From NCBI RefSeq assembly GCF_002776525.5, contig NC_045444.1, positions 31,210,442-31,274,441 of the forward strand: 64,000 nucleotides of DNA. Direction: 5' to 3'. The notes below the pieces were generated by a model. That model ran no database searches. It saw only the letters and a program-made list of their open reading frames with translations, and was not told the DNA's origin. Every line of letters starts with the position of its first letter. Within the stretch, counting starts at the first letter, position 1. The position numbers and the translations under genes are program-made. The DNA comes from Piliocolobus tephrosceles (taxonomy: Eukaryota; Chordata; Mammalia; Primates; Cercopithecidae). Shown here one piece after another: positions 46,196 to 58,542 of the stretch.

Positions 46196-48174
46196 AACTG
46201 CAACACTATCAAAAATTATAAAATGGAAATTTTTTCTATGCCAAGGATCAAAACTTTATTTGGAAGTCATATTTTTATCAGTCTAAAAGGAGACATTATC
46301 TTATTTAATTACTACCATTATGTACTCTTCCTATTCTTTATTAAATTTATCTTTTCTCTCAAAGTGGTAGCACAATTATGATTCCTACCACTGTGAGGTT
46401 CAGGCCTTAAACAGGCTTCTGAGATAGTCCCTTAACCTGAAACAGCTTTTTTAGTGCATCCCAGTAAGTGGAACTGGATCACTGATCTCCCCAGATGAAA
46501 GCTGGTCATTCAAGAGAAAGCAGGCTCTCCTTGGCCCTCCACACTGGCATATTGTAGCCCCTTTCTTTCCCTGGCCCCTTCCCTTATGCCTGGCTGGAAA
46601 CCCTCATGGTTGCCACAGTAGGTCCAAGGGACATCCTGTGCGGTTCATCTATCTCTCAATTACTTATGATAATTAGCAGACCTAAAAGCCCAGATCATTA
46701 AATATACAGAAAATTCAAACTCTTCATTTCAAGCATAATCTTCAATCTCCCATCTCCATAATTTATAAAAGAGGCAAACAAATAATACCATTTGAGAGAT
46801 TTAAATTTCCTGTTTTTCTGTTTCCTTCTTTGTACCTCTGGCAAAAGTCCTAAAGAAGCTCGGAATGGTCAAAATGCATAAGCTAGGAATAAAAGAAAAA
46901 GAACAGAATCCTAGATAATCTACCAATGGAGTAATTGGTGAATGCTGTAAAAAAATCTATCACATATTTATAACTGTGAGGAGAAATTTTTCCTACACTT
47001 TGAGTGCTTTCTTATGCATTTAAACAAAATCAATCATCTAATTTAGTTAAAAACAGTGACATTCCAATAAAAAAAAAAAATCTTTCCAACACATACAAAA
47101 CACACAGATACACTCTCACATAGACAGTTCTCCAGTACTTTTGTGCATAACATCTATTAGCACAGTTCCACAGTTACAGCTACCACTGTATCTGATCCCT
47201 CATTCATGAAAGCTCCTGGTGCTTAGCCTTAAGCTATTGGGCTCCTGTCATTTCCCACTGAGCACACTGGGGTGGATTTGGGTGTCTTGCCCTCATTTAC
47301 AATCTGAACAAAAGAAACCTAAGCCAAGAAAGCAGCTGGCACCATAAAAACAGAAAAAACTGTAGCTGGCGTCTCTGGTTGCCACTGACTAGCCAAATAT
47401 CCATAGGGAATGGTGCCAATATAGATTTCTGGGACAAAACAACAAAATAGATTTTTGTCAATAAACATTGATTTCACAAGAAGTCAGACAAATCCATCCA
47501 TACCAAACGACATGTACATCTACAGAGTTCCAAACCAGTGAGTACGTTATGGACAAATTGAAAACCTGCCTAAGCTGGATTCATACATGGCACATGCTCT
47601 CCAAGGTCTTCATCTGCCAAGTATGGTTACATGTTAGGTGTCAATGTTGCAGTCTGATTCTGCTATCAGCTGACAACACAAACCATGGACACTGACAAAG
47701 AAAACACATACCATCACTCCAGGGGTGATATTTTTTAAACTTTTCTGACTGCAATGCATTGAAAGAACTATGTTTTGTGGTACAGCGTAGTACATATGCA
47801 GACATACACAGAACAAATAAAATAAAATGTCATGGATCAATACTTATCCCTGCTATGTGTGATGCACCCAGTTTTACTCTTTCCTTTTCGATTTCATTTT
47901 TACATTCTATGTTATATTTTTAACATTGTTTAGCTATTGTAATAACCCCTGAAATTGCTTACAATTCATTAATGAGTCATGACAATGAGTTTAAATATAT
48001 GGCTCAGAGTGATATAAACATCCTAATCCTTCAAACTTTGCTTGCATTTCTTAATAATTTTTTTGGGTGTGGGAAAATGGCTTTCTTTTTTTCATGGTTA
48101 CATACAGACACATCACAATGGCTCTCATAATCCCCATCAGGAATGTGGTTCAAAAAAATAAATTCCATTAAATT
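46196..48174. other. 2-kb unassigned non-repeat sequence
   Basis: No repeat family recognised. The parts at 46380-46640 and 47150-47420 are GC-richer than their surroundings and could be old LTR or retrocopy remnants, but I cannot identify them. Confidence 0.35.
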
Positions 48175-48230
48175 TGACATATATTGATTGAGTACTTACT
48201 ATGCATAGGACTCTAGGATGAGTTTCCAAG
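48175..48230 (-). mobile_element. L2 tail fragment (antisense)
   Basis: ATATTGATTGAGTACTTACT followed by ATGCATAGGACTCTAGGATG matches 'tatttattgagtgcctactatgtgccaggcac...tagg'. Short. Confidence 0.45.
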
Positions 48231-49574
48231 GTTTGTAAAGATCAACCCAAAATTATAGGTAGCAACATCTATTACATCTAAATTACTTTTATTTATATTT
48301 AGGGAATTAAAATACATTAAGTAACTTTTTAAGGGTTGATTGTTCATCTAGAGTTGACCTACTTAAGGAATTTTTTAAAAGATATCAATGAGTAAAATAT
48401 AAACCCAAACTGTTGGGTTTGTTTTTTTCTCTTTAGGATGAAAATTCTACTGAAGTATCCCCTAAACTTAGGGATGTTAGCAGCAGTTGGGCTAGATGAT
48501 CAGTTTTGCAAATAACAAAATACAAGATTACGGGGAACAACTAGTCTCTTTTTCTCAGTTTATGTATTTATTATAGAAAAGTCTCACTTCCTGGTTCCCA
48601 AAATGAACATTTGAGCCTCGCCCAGGCAATTAGGATATGCCAATGATCTGGCCACTCTAATGAGCTCAGCACTGGGCTCATGACACAAACCAGCCAGTGA
48701 CAGTCATTCTTGAGAATTTAACATAAACTACCTGGAAAAAGCAACACTTTTAAAACTTACTTGTTTGTTTTGTTACTTGTGTTACAATATAAACCTTAAA
48801 CAAAAAGTGACCTCGGTCTCTTTTCCTGTGGTAGACTACAGTGGGGGTTCAAGACAGCAAGAATAGTTGAGTCAAAGAAAAAGTGTAAAGACATACACGC
48901 CATGCCCCTTTTAGAGAACCCCCACCCCTTTCTTTTGTTGCCCTCCATCAGGATGTTTACCTAAGAAAGGGAAATATCTTTTGTAGGGTAGAATGACTGT
49001 AAGATAATAGACTTCTCCCAGTTGCATTTGTATTTCAAGTCTCACCTTTGACAGTTGAAAGTACTGGCCCTATTAAACAGCTTTAAGTGTGAGAAAGTGG
49101 TCAAAGAGAGGGCTAAGTGTGCACTCCAGATTTGTGAAGACTAATGAGGGTCTCCTTGAATCCATGAAACATCTCAAGTTCAACATCATTTCTGTAGGTA
49201 ACCTGGAAATCCAAATTTAAGAGATTTGAACAAAAACAAATTTAAGAGATTTGAACAAGAGCAAGACTCTCCTATATCTACTTCAACCTCTTGCAGACAT
49301 TGATTCCACCTTAGCTATGAAGGGCAGATCTTACTGGAGGAGAAAGAGATTTTACTTTATTCTATTTTGACTTGAGATCCATTTGTGCTAGTATATTCAG
49401 GATTTCAGGATGTTCCAAATCAAACTCTGGTAATCTTGATGTCCTAGAATAAGTTTGTTTTTTTTTTTTTTTTTTTTAATATGGCTATCCTGGAAACAAT
49501 TAGCTTTCAATCACATTTTTCAAAAATATGTGCAGCATGCTGTAAAGGTTGTGGGCAGATTATAAACTAGAAGA
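48231..49574. other. 1.3-kb unassigned sequence left of the inverted L1
   Basis: No repeat family assigned with confidence. The piece 48590-48730 (GAGCCTCGCCCAGGCAATTA, ATCTGGCCACTCTAATGAGC) resembles LTR/MER sequence. A T-run lies at about 49457-49479 and a 25-bp tandem duplication at 49213-49258. Confidence 0.35.
49213..49258. repeat. Tandem duplication with 25-bp period
   Basis: A 21-bp phrase beginning AAATTTAAGAGATTTG occurs at 49213-49233 and identically at 49238-49258, separated by AAAC. Exact identity suggests a recent event. Confidence 0.9.
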
Positions 49575-50888
49575 CAGTACCATGCTGTTTTGGTTACTGT
49601 AGCCTTGTAGTATAGTTTTAAGTCAGATAGCATGATGCCTCCAGTTTTGTACTTTTTGCTTAGGATTGTCTTGGTTATATGGGCTCTTTTTGATTCCATA
49701 TGAAATTTAGAGTATTTTTTTTTTTTTTTTTTCTAATTCTGTGAAGAAAGTCAATGGTAGCTTGATGGGGATAGTATTGAATCTATAAATTACTTTGGGA
49801 AGTATGACCATTTAAATGATATTTATTCTTGCTATCCATGCGCATGGAATGTTTTTCAATTTGTGCCCTCTCTTATTTCCTTGAGCAGTGGTTTGTAGTT
49901 CTACTTGAAGAGGTCCTTCACGTCCCTTATAAGTTGTATTGTTAGGTATTTTATTCTCTTTGTAGCAATTGTGAATGGGAGTTTACTCATGACTTGACTC
50001 TCTGTCTGTTATTGGTGTATAGGAATGCTTGTGATTTTTGCACATCGATTTTGTATCCTGAGACTTTGCTGAAATTGCTTATCAGCTTAAGGAGATTTTG
50101 GGCTGAGATGATGGGGTTTTTCTAAATATACAATCATGTCATCTGCAAACACAGACAATTTGACTTCCTCTCTTCCTATTTGAATATGCTTTATTTCTTT
50201 CTCTTGCCTCACTGCCCTGGCCAGAACTTCCAATATTATGTTGAATAGGAGTGGTGAGAAAGGGCATCCTTTTCACTGTCTTTTGCCAGTTTCCAAAGGG
50301 AATGCTTCCAGCTTTTGCCCATTCGTATGATATTGGCTGTGAGTTTGTCATAAATAGCTCTTATTATTTTGAGATATGTTCCATCAATACCTAGTTTATT
50401 GAGAGTTTTTAACATGAAGGGGTTTTGAATTTAATTGAAGGCCTTTTCTGCATCTATTGAGATAATCATGTGGTTTTTATCATTGGTTCTGTTTATGTGA
50501 TGGATTATGTTTCTTGATTTGCATATGTTGAACCAGCCTTGCATCCCAGGGATGAAGTTGACTTGATAGTGGAGGATAAACTTTTTGATGTTCTGTTGGA
50601 TTTGGTTTGCCAGTATTTTATTGAGGATTTTCACACTGATGTTCATCAAGGACACTGACTTGAAATTTTCTTTTTTTTTTTTCTTGTGTCTCTGCCAGGT
50701 TTTGGCATCAGGATGATGCTGGCCTCATAAAATGAGTTAGGGAGGTGTCCCTCATTTTCTATTGTTTGGAATAGTTTCAGAAGGTATGGTATCAGCTCTT
50801 TTTGGTACCTCTGGTAGAATTCAGCTGTGAATCCATCTGGTTCCAGGTGTTTTTTAGTTGGTAGGCTGTTAATTACTGCCTAAATCAG
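49575..50888 (-). mobile_element. Inverted 5' half of a twin-primed L1 (ORF2 region)
   Basis: The reverse complement reads continuously through L1 ORF2. The part nearest 50888 corresponds to the ORF2 stretch upstream of the reverse-transcriptase core. The FADD catalytic motif is encoded near 50128-50152 on the minus strand. The part nearest 49575 ends at ...CATGGTACTG. Frames are broken, with several stop codons, and two T-runs (about 49715-49733 and 50670-50683) are expanded A tracts of the element. The sequence continues in consensus order with the sense half that starts at 50889. Confidence 0.93.
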
Positions 50889-52297
50889 GGTACTTGTACC
50901 AAAACAGATGTATAGACCAATGGAACAGAAAAGAGGCCTCAGAAATAACACCACACATCTACAACCATCTGATCTTTGACAAACCTGACAAAAAATAAAG
51001 CAATGGGGAAAGGATTCCCTATTTAATAAATGGTGTTGGGAAAACTGGCTAGCCATATGCATAAAACTGAAACTGGACCCCTTCATTACACCTTATACAA
51101 AAATTAACTCAAGATGTATTAAACAACGAAACGTAAGATCTAAAACCATAAAAATCCTAGAAGAAAACCTAGGCAGGAATTCAGGACATAGACATGGGCA
51201 AAGACTTTATGACTAAAACACCAAAAGCAATGCAACAAAAGCCAAAACTGACAAATGGTATCTAATTAAACTACAGAGATTTTACACAGCAAAGGAAATG
51301 ATCATCAGAGTGAACAGGCAACCTACAGAATGGGAGAAAAATTTTGCAATCTATCCATCTGAAAAAGGGCCAATATCTAGAATCTACAAGGAACTTAAAT
51401 TTACAAGAAAAAACAAACAACCCCATCAAAAATTGGGTGAAGAATATGAATAGACACTTTGCAAAATAAATAAATAAATAAATAAAATAAACATAAAAAA
51501 AATTTTTAAAAAGATATTTATGAGGCCAACAAACATATGAAAAAAAAAAAAATAAGCCCATCCTCAGTGGTCATTAGAGAAATGCAAATCAAAACCACAA
51601 TGAGATACAATCTCACACCAGTTAGAATGGCGATCATTAAAAAGTCAGGAAACAATAGATGCTGGAGAGGATGTGGAGAAGCATGAACACTTTTACACTG
51701 TTGGTGGGAGTGTAAATTAGTTCAACCATTGTGGAAGACAGGGTGGTGATTCCTCAAGGATCTAGAACCAGAAATACCATTTGATCCAGCAATCCCATTA
51801 CTGGGTACATATCCAAAGGATTATAAATCATTCTACTATAAAGACACATACACAGGTACGTTTTTTGCAGCACTATTCACAATAGCAAGGACTTGGAACC
51901 AACCCAAATGCCTATCAATGATAGACTGGATAAAGAAAATGTGGCACATATATGCCATGAAATACTACGCAGCCATGAAAAAGGATGAGTTCATGTTTTT
52001 GCATGGACATGGATGAAGCTGGAAACCATAATTCTCAGCAAACTAACACAGGAACAGAAAAACAAACACCACATGTTCTCACTCATAAATGGGAGTTGAA
52101 CAATGAGAACACATGTACACAGGGAGGGGAACATCACACATAGGGGCCTGTTGGGGAGTGGGGTGCTAAGGGAGATAGCATTAGGAGAAATACCTAATGT
52201 AGATGATGGATCGATGGGTGCAGCAAACCACCATGGCACGTGTATACCTATGTAATAAACCTACACACTCTACACATTTATCCCAAAATTTAAAGTG
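50889..52297 (+). mobile_element. Sense 3' half of the same L1 (ORF2 end and 3' UTR)
   Basis: It starts GGTACTTGTACCAAAACAG, the ORF2 position immediately after the inverted half. It then runs through the ORF2 C-terminal part (CTAGCCATATGCATAAAACT, AACCCAAATGCCTATCAATG) and the 3' UTR (ACATGTTCTCACTCATAAAT, GCAGCAAACCACCATGGCAC) to AATTTAAAGTGT at 52297. The UTR state (AATGTAGATGATGGATCGAT) suggests an older L1PA-type subfamily, not a currently active one. It carries no intact ORF. Confidence 0.95.
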
Positions 52298-52331
<34 letters not shown>

Positions 52332-52380
52332 TACTGATAAAAAAAAATATATATATATATAGAGAGAGAGACAAATAAAA
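52289..52380. repeat. Composite microsatellite at the L1 tail
   Basis: The L1 poly(A) position is occupied by (TA)n, then (CA)n, an A-run, (TA)n, (GA)n and a final A-rich piece. Microsatellite growth from a LINE tail explains it. Confidence 0.9.
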
Positions 52381-53259
52381 AAAGAAGGTATAGTCTTTGC
52401 TCTCTGCAAGCTGACCGTTTATTCGTGTCTCATTTCTTGTTATGACCTGGGGAAACGTCAGATTTCTGAGGACTTTAGGTGCCTTGGTGTGCACATTTTT
52501 GTAAACTGCATTCACACTCCATTTTAAAAGAAGATATTTTCTGTGAGGGAGATATAGCTGTGGGAAAGTCTATTTAAAAACTTCCTACATTACAACAGAA
52601 AGGGTCTTAGAATACTGTAAGGAGAACAGCTGGCTTTATACCTTTCAGAGGAGCTGAGAGGCCTGTCGAACAGCCTGACTGGACCAATTTGACACCGTGC
52701 AGCGTCTTCAAAGTGAATAATTTGTACTAATATATTTTTATCTTACTTATATCCTAAATTTAGATATCTTAGAAATATATATATGACTAATATTTTTAGT
52801 CTTCTCCAAATTCTTTCCTACAGTAGAAATTTGTCCTTTCTGTTGCTTGCTTCTGCAAAAATCTCAAAGATGGAGGGATTTTATTAATTTCTGATCTTGG
52901 TAAGAGGAGGAGTTATTTCTAACTAAGGAAGTCTCTGTATCTTTAGACAATTCAGTTAAGAAATCACATAAAACCAAGGTGTTCATGCTCTTTGGATTCT
53001 CAATGGTCTAAGCATTTTGCTTTATTGACTTAGATGTATTTCTCTCTCACCATGTCAATAAATCTTTTCTCTCTCTCTTCTCTTAGCTTTCTTCTCCCTA
53101 CCGCACTGGGGTCCTATGTCAAATAATAACGATCAGGAAGAGGCTTTCCATATTTGTGTATAAAATCATCTTTTTAGGCAGATGTTGGATCCCTTATAGT
53201 TATTTGTATTTGATATTATATTGGAATTACTCATTCTTTTCTATACATGTTTATGTGTA
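52381..53259. other. Unassigned non-repeat sequence
   Basis: No repeat or gene recognised right of the L1. No sequence matching the left flank of the L1 is evident, so its target-site duplication has not been found. Confidence 0.35.
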
Positions 53260-53348
53260 TATATATGTTTATACAGATGTGCTATATATATATGCATCTG
53301 TGTGTGTTTGTGTGTGTGTGTATGTGTGTGTGTGTATATATATATTTG
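53260..53348. repeat. (TG)n/(TA)n microsatellite
   Basis: TGTGTGTGTTTGTGTGTGTG, then TATGTGTGTGTGTGTATATA, preceded by TATA-rich sequence. Interrupted TG tract. Confidence 0.93.
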
Positions 53349-53454
53349 AGCTCAAGATGACATTTCAGGAAGATTAAAAAACTGAAGCAAAATACTTATT
53401 ATTAAAATGTCTGAACTTTGGACTCAGAATAAATTAACTGTTGGAGTCTCCTAT

Positions 53455-53461
53455 GTATCTG

Positions 53462-53521
<60 letters not shown>
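53455..53521. repeat. (TCTA)n tetranucleotide microsatellite
   Basis: About 16 units of TCTA in register, nearly perfect (one initial GTCTG variant). Likely length-polymorphic. Confidence 0.97.
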
Positions 53522-54684
53522 ATTGCTAGTTGTACTGGAGAGTAAATAAATCAATAAATTTTAAAGAATATTTTGTAGCTGCATATCACCAGCATAGTAG
53601 GCCCCATTCATAAATGGAATTTGTGGAGTTAGACTAAACATCTGTTCATTCCTTACCACATTTATTTCACTACTTGTGGGTGTTACAAAGGTGACTTATA
53701 ATGGAATGAGGAAAACTTGAAGGGTATTAGAAAGTCAAGCATAATCAAATAAATTACAAAAATGAACAAAATAGAGGGGTTGGCACCCATTTTCACAGTA
53801 CTGTGTAAGCTGAATTTTTTGCGGAGGAGAGCATTTTGAGGAGAAGAAGAGCAAGAGGTCATCTTGAAGATCTTCATACTCAAATACTTTTCTTTTTAGT
53901 TTACAATTTCTGTGTGGGAACTGGAAGCACCATCATCTGTCTGAGAATATTGCATGTTAAGTAGAATGTCTAGAAACATAAAAGGCTTTCACCTCATTTC
54001 TTTCACTGTAATTTTGTTCTCCAAATATTAAAAGAGAAATCTCCATACTAAAACATGCAAACAGACGTTTGGAAGTTATTTCTTTCTCTGATTTTCTTTT
54101 TTTAAAATCCTTTTTGACCATCTTTAAGCTGAAAAATGAAAAAGAAGCAGGTAATAGTTTAATTTATTATTAGGAGTAATTGCTGTCTGGTCTTTCAGGG
54201 TTACTCCTATGTAAGTTGTAAGTAGAAAACCATCAAACATATATTTTACTTTGTAAGCTATTCTAAATGATCAGCAAACACCTTCTCATCATCTGAAAGA
54301 AGCCGTTTAAAACATTCTTATTCTGATAAAAGAAAATTATAACCTATGAGACCATCGAAACTAAAGTGGTGCTTAAGCTGCAATAGACACATATAATAAA
54401 GAAAGACATGTTTAGTTAGCACATGTTTCTTTGATTGTCCTCTTTTGATTATTTATAGATACAGATTCTATTTTTGTACATTGCTGTGAACCCAAGTCCT
54501 AGTCAACTAATAAAAGAAAAAGGTAGACTGTAAGCTGTATGAAAGATTTGAATTCAAAGACTTTTTGATATCTTTTGATTTGAATCATCAATGTGCATAA
54601 ATCAAACCTTACTCAGAACTTAGAAGAGGGTTTGTTTTGTTGTTTTTGTTAAAGAAGCATAATGTTATCTATGTATTTTGTTTT
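53522..54684. other. 1.2-kb unassigned AT-rich sequence
   Basis: No repeat or gene recognised. Confidence 0.35.
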
Positions 54685-56000
54685 AGCTTATTTATTCATT
54701 CCTAATAAATAAAAATATTTACTGTGTTTCTCATATGTCACTATTTTAGCACCACTATTTTAGCTGCTGGGGATATGAACAAAACAGATAGTTATTGACA
54801 CCATGAATTTAACTTCTGGAATGGCTAGATAGACAATAAACAACAACAAATCATAAATATATACTTGGTTGGTAGGGTGGATTTTAATAAATCCTATGGG
54901 GAAAAGTGAAGTGAAATAAGAACAGGAAGTTCCAGGTTCAGGGTCGGGTAGTCTTTGGGTCACTTTATAAGGATCATCAAGGAGGGTCTCACCAAGGTGA
55001 CATTTAAACAGAGAACTGTAGAAAACAAGGGATGAAACCAGATAGATATCTGGGGACAAAATTCCAGGAGAAAGAACAATAAGTAAAAGGGCATTGAAGT
55101 GGAGATTTCTGGGAAGATCAAGGAACAGGAAAGAGACGAGTGTTTCTGGAGCAGGCTCAGAGTCCACAAAGCAAATGAAATCAGAATTATAATAGTATAA
55201 AACCACAAAGGGCATTATAAGGGTGTTTGTTGGATTTTACTCTGATTGAAAAGCACACTACTGAAAAGTTTTAAAGCAGTAAGTAACATTATCTGATTAA
55301 TTTTCATCCTGATCACTTTGAAACTTGGCTATAGTGAATAATGGTTGCAATAAGATCTGTTTAGAAGACTTTTGCAAATATGTAGGCAAAGAATAATGAT
55401 GGCTTAGACCAAGGTGTTATAGTAAAGGATATAATGAAAAAAGGTTGGCCTTGACTTATTTAAAGTAGAAGCAAATAGGATTTGCTGCTGGATGAGTGTT
55501 GAATGTGGAAGAAAGAAAGCGTTAGGAAAACATGCATATATTTTAGCCTAAGCAACTGAAAAATAAAAATGAATTGCCATTTATTAAGTTGAGAACCACT
55601 ATAGAAAGAGCAACCTTAAGACAGGTGAACAGGGTTTAGAAGTCTGACTTTATTTATGTTAGATTTGAGATGACTTATCAACACTCAAACGAGCATGTTA
55701 GGCAGAGAGTTGAATATATAAGACTGAAGTTCAGAATAGCTATTACTCATGGAGTTTTCAGCCCCCTATGAAGTATTTAAAACCATAGGATTAGAAAAAA
55801 TCACATATAAAAAGTGGATAGGTAAAAGCAAAAAAAAAAAAAGAGAGAGTCTAAGGTTTGAGTCTCGGAGACTTTGCTGAGTTTGAGTAGACGAGAAAGA
55901 ATTAACAAAGGAGACAGAGAAGATGTAAACATCAGACAAGATGACTTCAAGAAGACATAATGTCCTGGAAGCCATGTGTGGAGGGTATTGTTAAATAGAG
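54685..56000 (-). mobile_element. L2 LINE, 1.3-kb antisense copy
   Basis: The longest L2 in the window. It opens with TTTATTCATTCCTAATAAAT and GCTGCTGGGGATATGAACAA. It continues AGGGTCTCACCAAGGTGACA, AAATTCCAGGAGAAAGAACA, AACATTATCTGATTAATTTT, TGATGGCTTAGACCAAGGTG, GATTTGCTGCTGGATGAG, ATTGCCATTTATTAAGTTGA, GAGTTGAATATATAAGACTG, and ends near TAATGTCCTGGAAGCCATGT. Order and spacing follow the antisense L2 consensus throughout. A 151-codon minus-strand ORF (54760-55215) is a chance reading of this element. Confidence 0.87.
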
Positions 56001-56214
56001 ACAGTAATTGGCCATGTTTCAAAATATTGTTGATAGTTCTGTTCAAGTTAGGAACAGAGAACAGATCATTGAATTCAGTAATACGGAAAGTCAAAGTAAA
56101 CTACTTAGAAGTTTGCTTACAGGAAGAGTATCTAAAATGCATTTATTCCATATAATATAAATATGGAAAAAATATAAATATATAGATTATGTGTATAATT
56201 TATACATTTCCTAA

Positions 56215-56275
56215 TAAATTCTGAGCACTTAGATCAGTGTCTGGCACATATGAGATGTTCAATAAACATTTGGCA
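56215..56275 (+). mobile_element. L2/MIR tail fragment
   Basis: AGATCAGTGTCTGGCACATA followed by TGAGATGTTCAATAAACATT is the shared sense L2/MIR 3' phrase. Short. Confidence 0.6.
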
Positions 56276-56874
56276 TTTTTTTTTATTTTAATGTATCAGA
56301 TTAGGAAGAATTGCTAAAAGAAAATAAAGGTGTGGAAAATAATAAAATTACCTTTACTGTGTTTTTATTTAAAGCCAATACTGGCTTTAAATAAATGGGT
56401 GTACTTTGCAGTATATATATACTCTGCTTTTTCATTTTTATAGAAATAAGTAATTGATTTTTCAGAAAAAGAAAAATGTATTCTATGGGATGTCATAGAA
56501 TCCTAGAAACTAATATTACTATGCAAAATTCTTGAGTGACTATTTTTAGATATATGACAATGTCAATGCTTTTATCATTTGTCATTAAATGATAAAAATG
56601 GATTCCTTCAATAACATGTTTGAAATTAATATTTTTAGTTATGGTTGCACAGGTAATTTATTTATTCAAAGTCTTCACTTTGCAATGTTAAAAAAGAAAG
56701 AAGGCTAAAAAGAGGAGAATGCCTGTTATCTTACTCAAATTCTGCAAAAAGGAAAAATATCTAGAAATTATTACTTAAGCACTATGAACTCTTGGTATAA
56801 AGCACACATATGCTTAGAGGAAGATTAAGTTAGAAAACTTGTAGTTTTAAAAACTAGACTTGGTCATTTTGTCT
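56276..56874. other. Unassigned AT-rich sequence
   Basis: No repeat or gene recognised. A short inverted pair, AAAGCCAATA/TATTGGCTTT-like (AAAGCCAATACTGGCTTT), sits at about 56372. Confidence 0.35.
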
Positions 56875-56935
56875 CTCATTTATTTAATAATCATTGAGCA
56901 CCTAGTATGTGGTAAGTAGAATTCAGGATACCAAA
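56875..56935 (-). mobile_element. L2 tail fragment (antisense)
   Basis: ATTTATTTAATAATCATTGA followed by GCACCTAGTATGTGGTAAGT corresponds to 'ttcaacaaatatttattgagcacctactatgtgcc'. Confidence 0.6.
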
Positions 56936-57039
56936 GGCAAAGTCTCAGTAACAAAGTCTGCAAGTTGCCTATGCCATCTGCTGTTCTTGCTTGCTACAAA
57001 AACCTTTAATTTCTTAAGGGGGAAAAATGTCCAGTCCGC

Positions 57040-57425
57040 AATATCCACTATTCCAAACTCTCTTGCAATAAAGGTGAGATATGGCATGCAATTCTCGCGG
57101 TAATGTAAGTGGAGGTAAGACGTAAGTGAAGTTTTTTAGGTATTTTAGAGAAATTTGTTGCCAACCCCAAAACCTTCTTTCTTTCTTTTTTAAAAAAATT
57201 TTTATTATTATTATTATTTTAAGTCAGATCGGTGAATGTGATACCTGGAGGTGGATGGGAGATCTGGAGGTGAAGAAGTGGCTGCTGCGCAATCAGGATG
57301 AGGATGGAGACATACACTTTGGGGGAATGGGTCAATTCCCTGTGGGGTTGAGCTGTAGTACTTGCCCTGGACTCCCTACTCCTGGAATTCCGGTTTCATG
57401 AGAAAAATAAGCCCTTTACCTGATT
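57040..57425 (+). mobile_element. Probable LTR (MaLR-like), decayed
   Basis: GTGATACCTGGAGGTGGATG, AGGATGAGGATGGAGAC and ATGAGAAAAATAAGCCCTTT, then ACCTGATTC correspond in order to a common LTR 3' half (gtgatgcctggagc ... ctgaggatggcaga ... gagaaataaaccttatcttgttt). Subfamily unknown. It also holds a TTATTATTATTATT run near 57200. Confidence 0.42.
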
Positions 57426-58542
57426 CAGTTTTCATTTACTAGATTTACTGATTTATGTATATTCTGTCCTAAACACTGTCACAGTGTATTGGGGGAAAAT
57501 GCAGGTGAATATGTAATTATTCTTCAAGGTTATAAGATGAACAAAAGAAGTCAGCACAAACGTGAAATAGCACAGAAGGAATGAACAACTGTGCCTTGTG
57601 GGCATGAAAAAACATGTAATTTAATTGTCATTTAAACAAAGCCTTACAGCATGAGTATCATTAACCTGAAAAAGGCAGAAAAGGGCATTCTTGGAAGAGA
57701 AAACAGCATAACACAAAAGGATGGAGTTTTAAAACAAAAAGGTGTATTGCATACTTTATTCTGATGTGTCTGTGAGTGGAGTAAAAGTTGGTTAATTTTA
57801 AGAATTCAGGCAGGAAGGGAGGCAAAGGCAAGACGATCAGGGGTCTTAGTCGGCCTATGTTATGGTGGCTGGGCTTTGGAAGAAGTGGGAAATCATAAGA
57901 CTGTAAGCAGGGACTGACATTATCAATTTGTGTTTTAGATAGAGCTGGCAGCAATGTGCAGTATGAAACATAAGTGCCATCTCCCTTTCTTCCACATCAA
58001 CCAAAAAGATATTGAATAAAATCCAAATATGCGGAAACGAAGGGATAAATACTGTCGTCAAGTATATGAAACATTTATGAGAAGGATGCTCAGCAGTTGT
58101 TCTGAGTGTCTGTGACAGACCAAACACAAAGGAATACACTCGAATAAAAGTAGTAGAGAGTTGAGTTGGACATTTAGCAAAAACATCTCAATTGAGGGCT
58201 GCCCTGGAAAAGGATACTACCAGAATGGGCTGATATGGGCAACTGGAAAGTTTCCCTTCTTATAAAGCTGAGAGAAATAAAAAGAGCTATCAGCTCCGGA
58301 GGATTTTTAGATATTCACTCCCCTGAGAGTAAGGAGCATGGTAAACTATGCTTTGGATGCACTTCAGCTTAATTGTGTCATGATCCCTAAAGTCTCGACG
58401 TGAAATGTCCTATCTACCACCACCCCCAATAAAAACCCTCAACTACTTAGAATTTAGGCAAATAAAATGCTGATCAGTTATATTCATGACTACTAATGAA
58501 TATCACTAAATGGTTATTTATACTAAGAGAAATCAACATTTA
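57426..58542. other. 1.1-kb unassigned non-repeat sequence
   Basis: No repeat or gene recognised. The part 57640-57960 has some L2-like wording (GCAGGGACTGACATTATCAA, GATAGAGCTGGCAGCAATG) but not enough to call. Confidence 0.35.

Noticed and set aside
47150..47700. GC-richer segment that could be a retrocopy of a gene
   Set aside because: No frame gives a recognisable protein over more than a few residues, and no A-tail or target-site duplication was found.
50139..50655. ORFs of 70 and 74 codons with reverse-transcriptase-like wording
   Set aside because: They are fragments of L1 ORF2 in the inverted half of the L1 and are interrupted by stops; not a separate gene.
54760..55215. 151-codon minus-strand ORF
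   Set aside because: It lies within the 1.3-kb antisense L2, so it reads the L2 sense strand in a decayed, mostly non-coding 3' part. No reverse-transcriptase motif.
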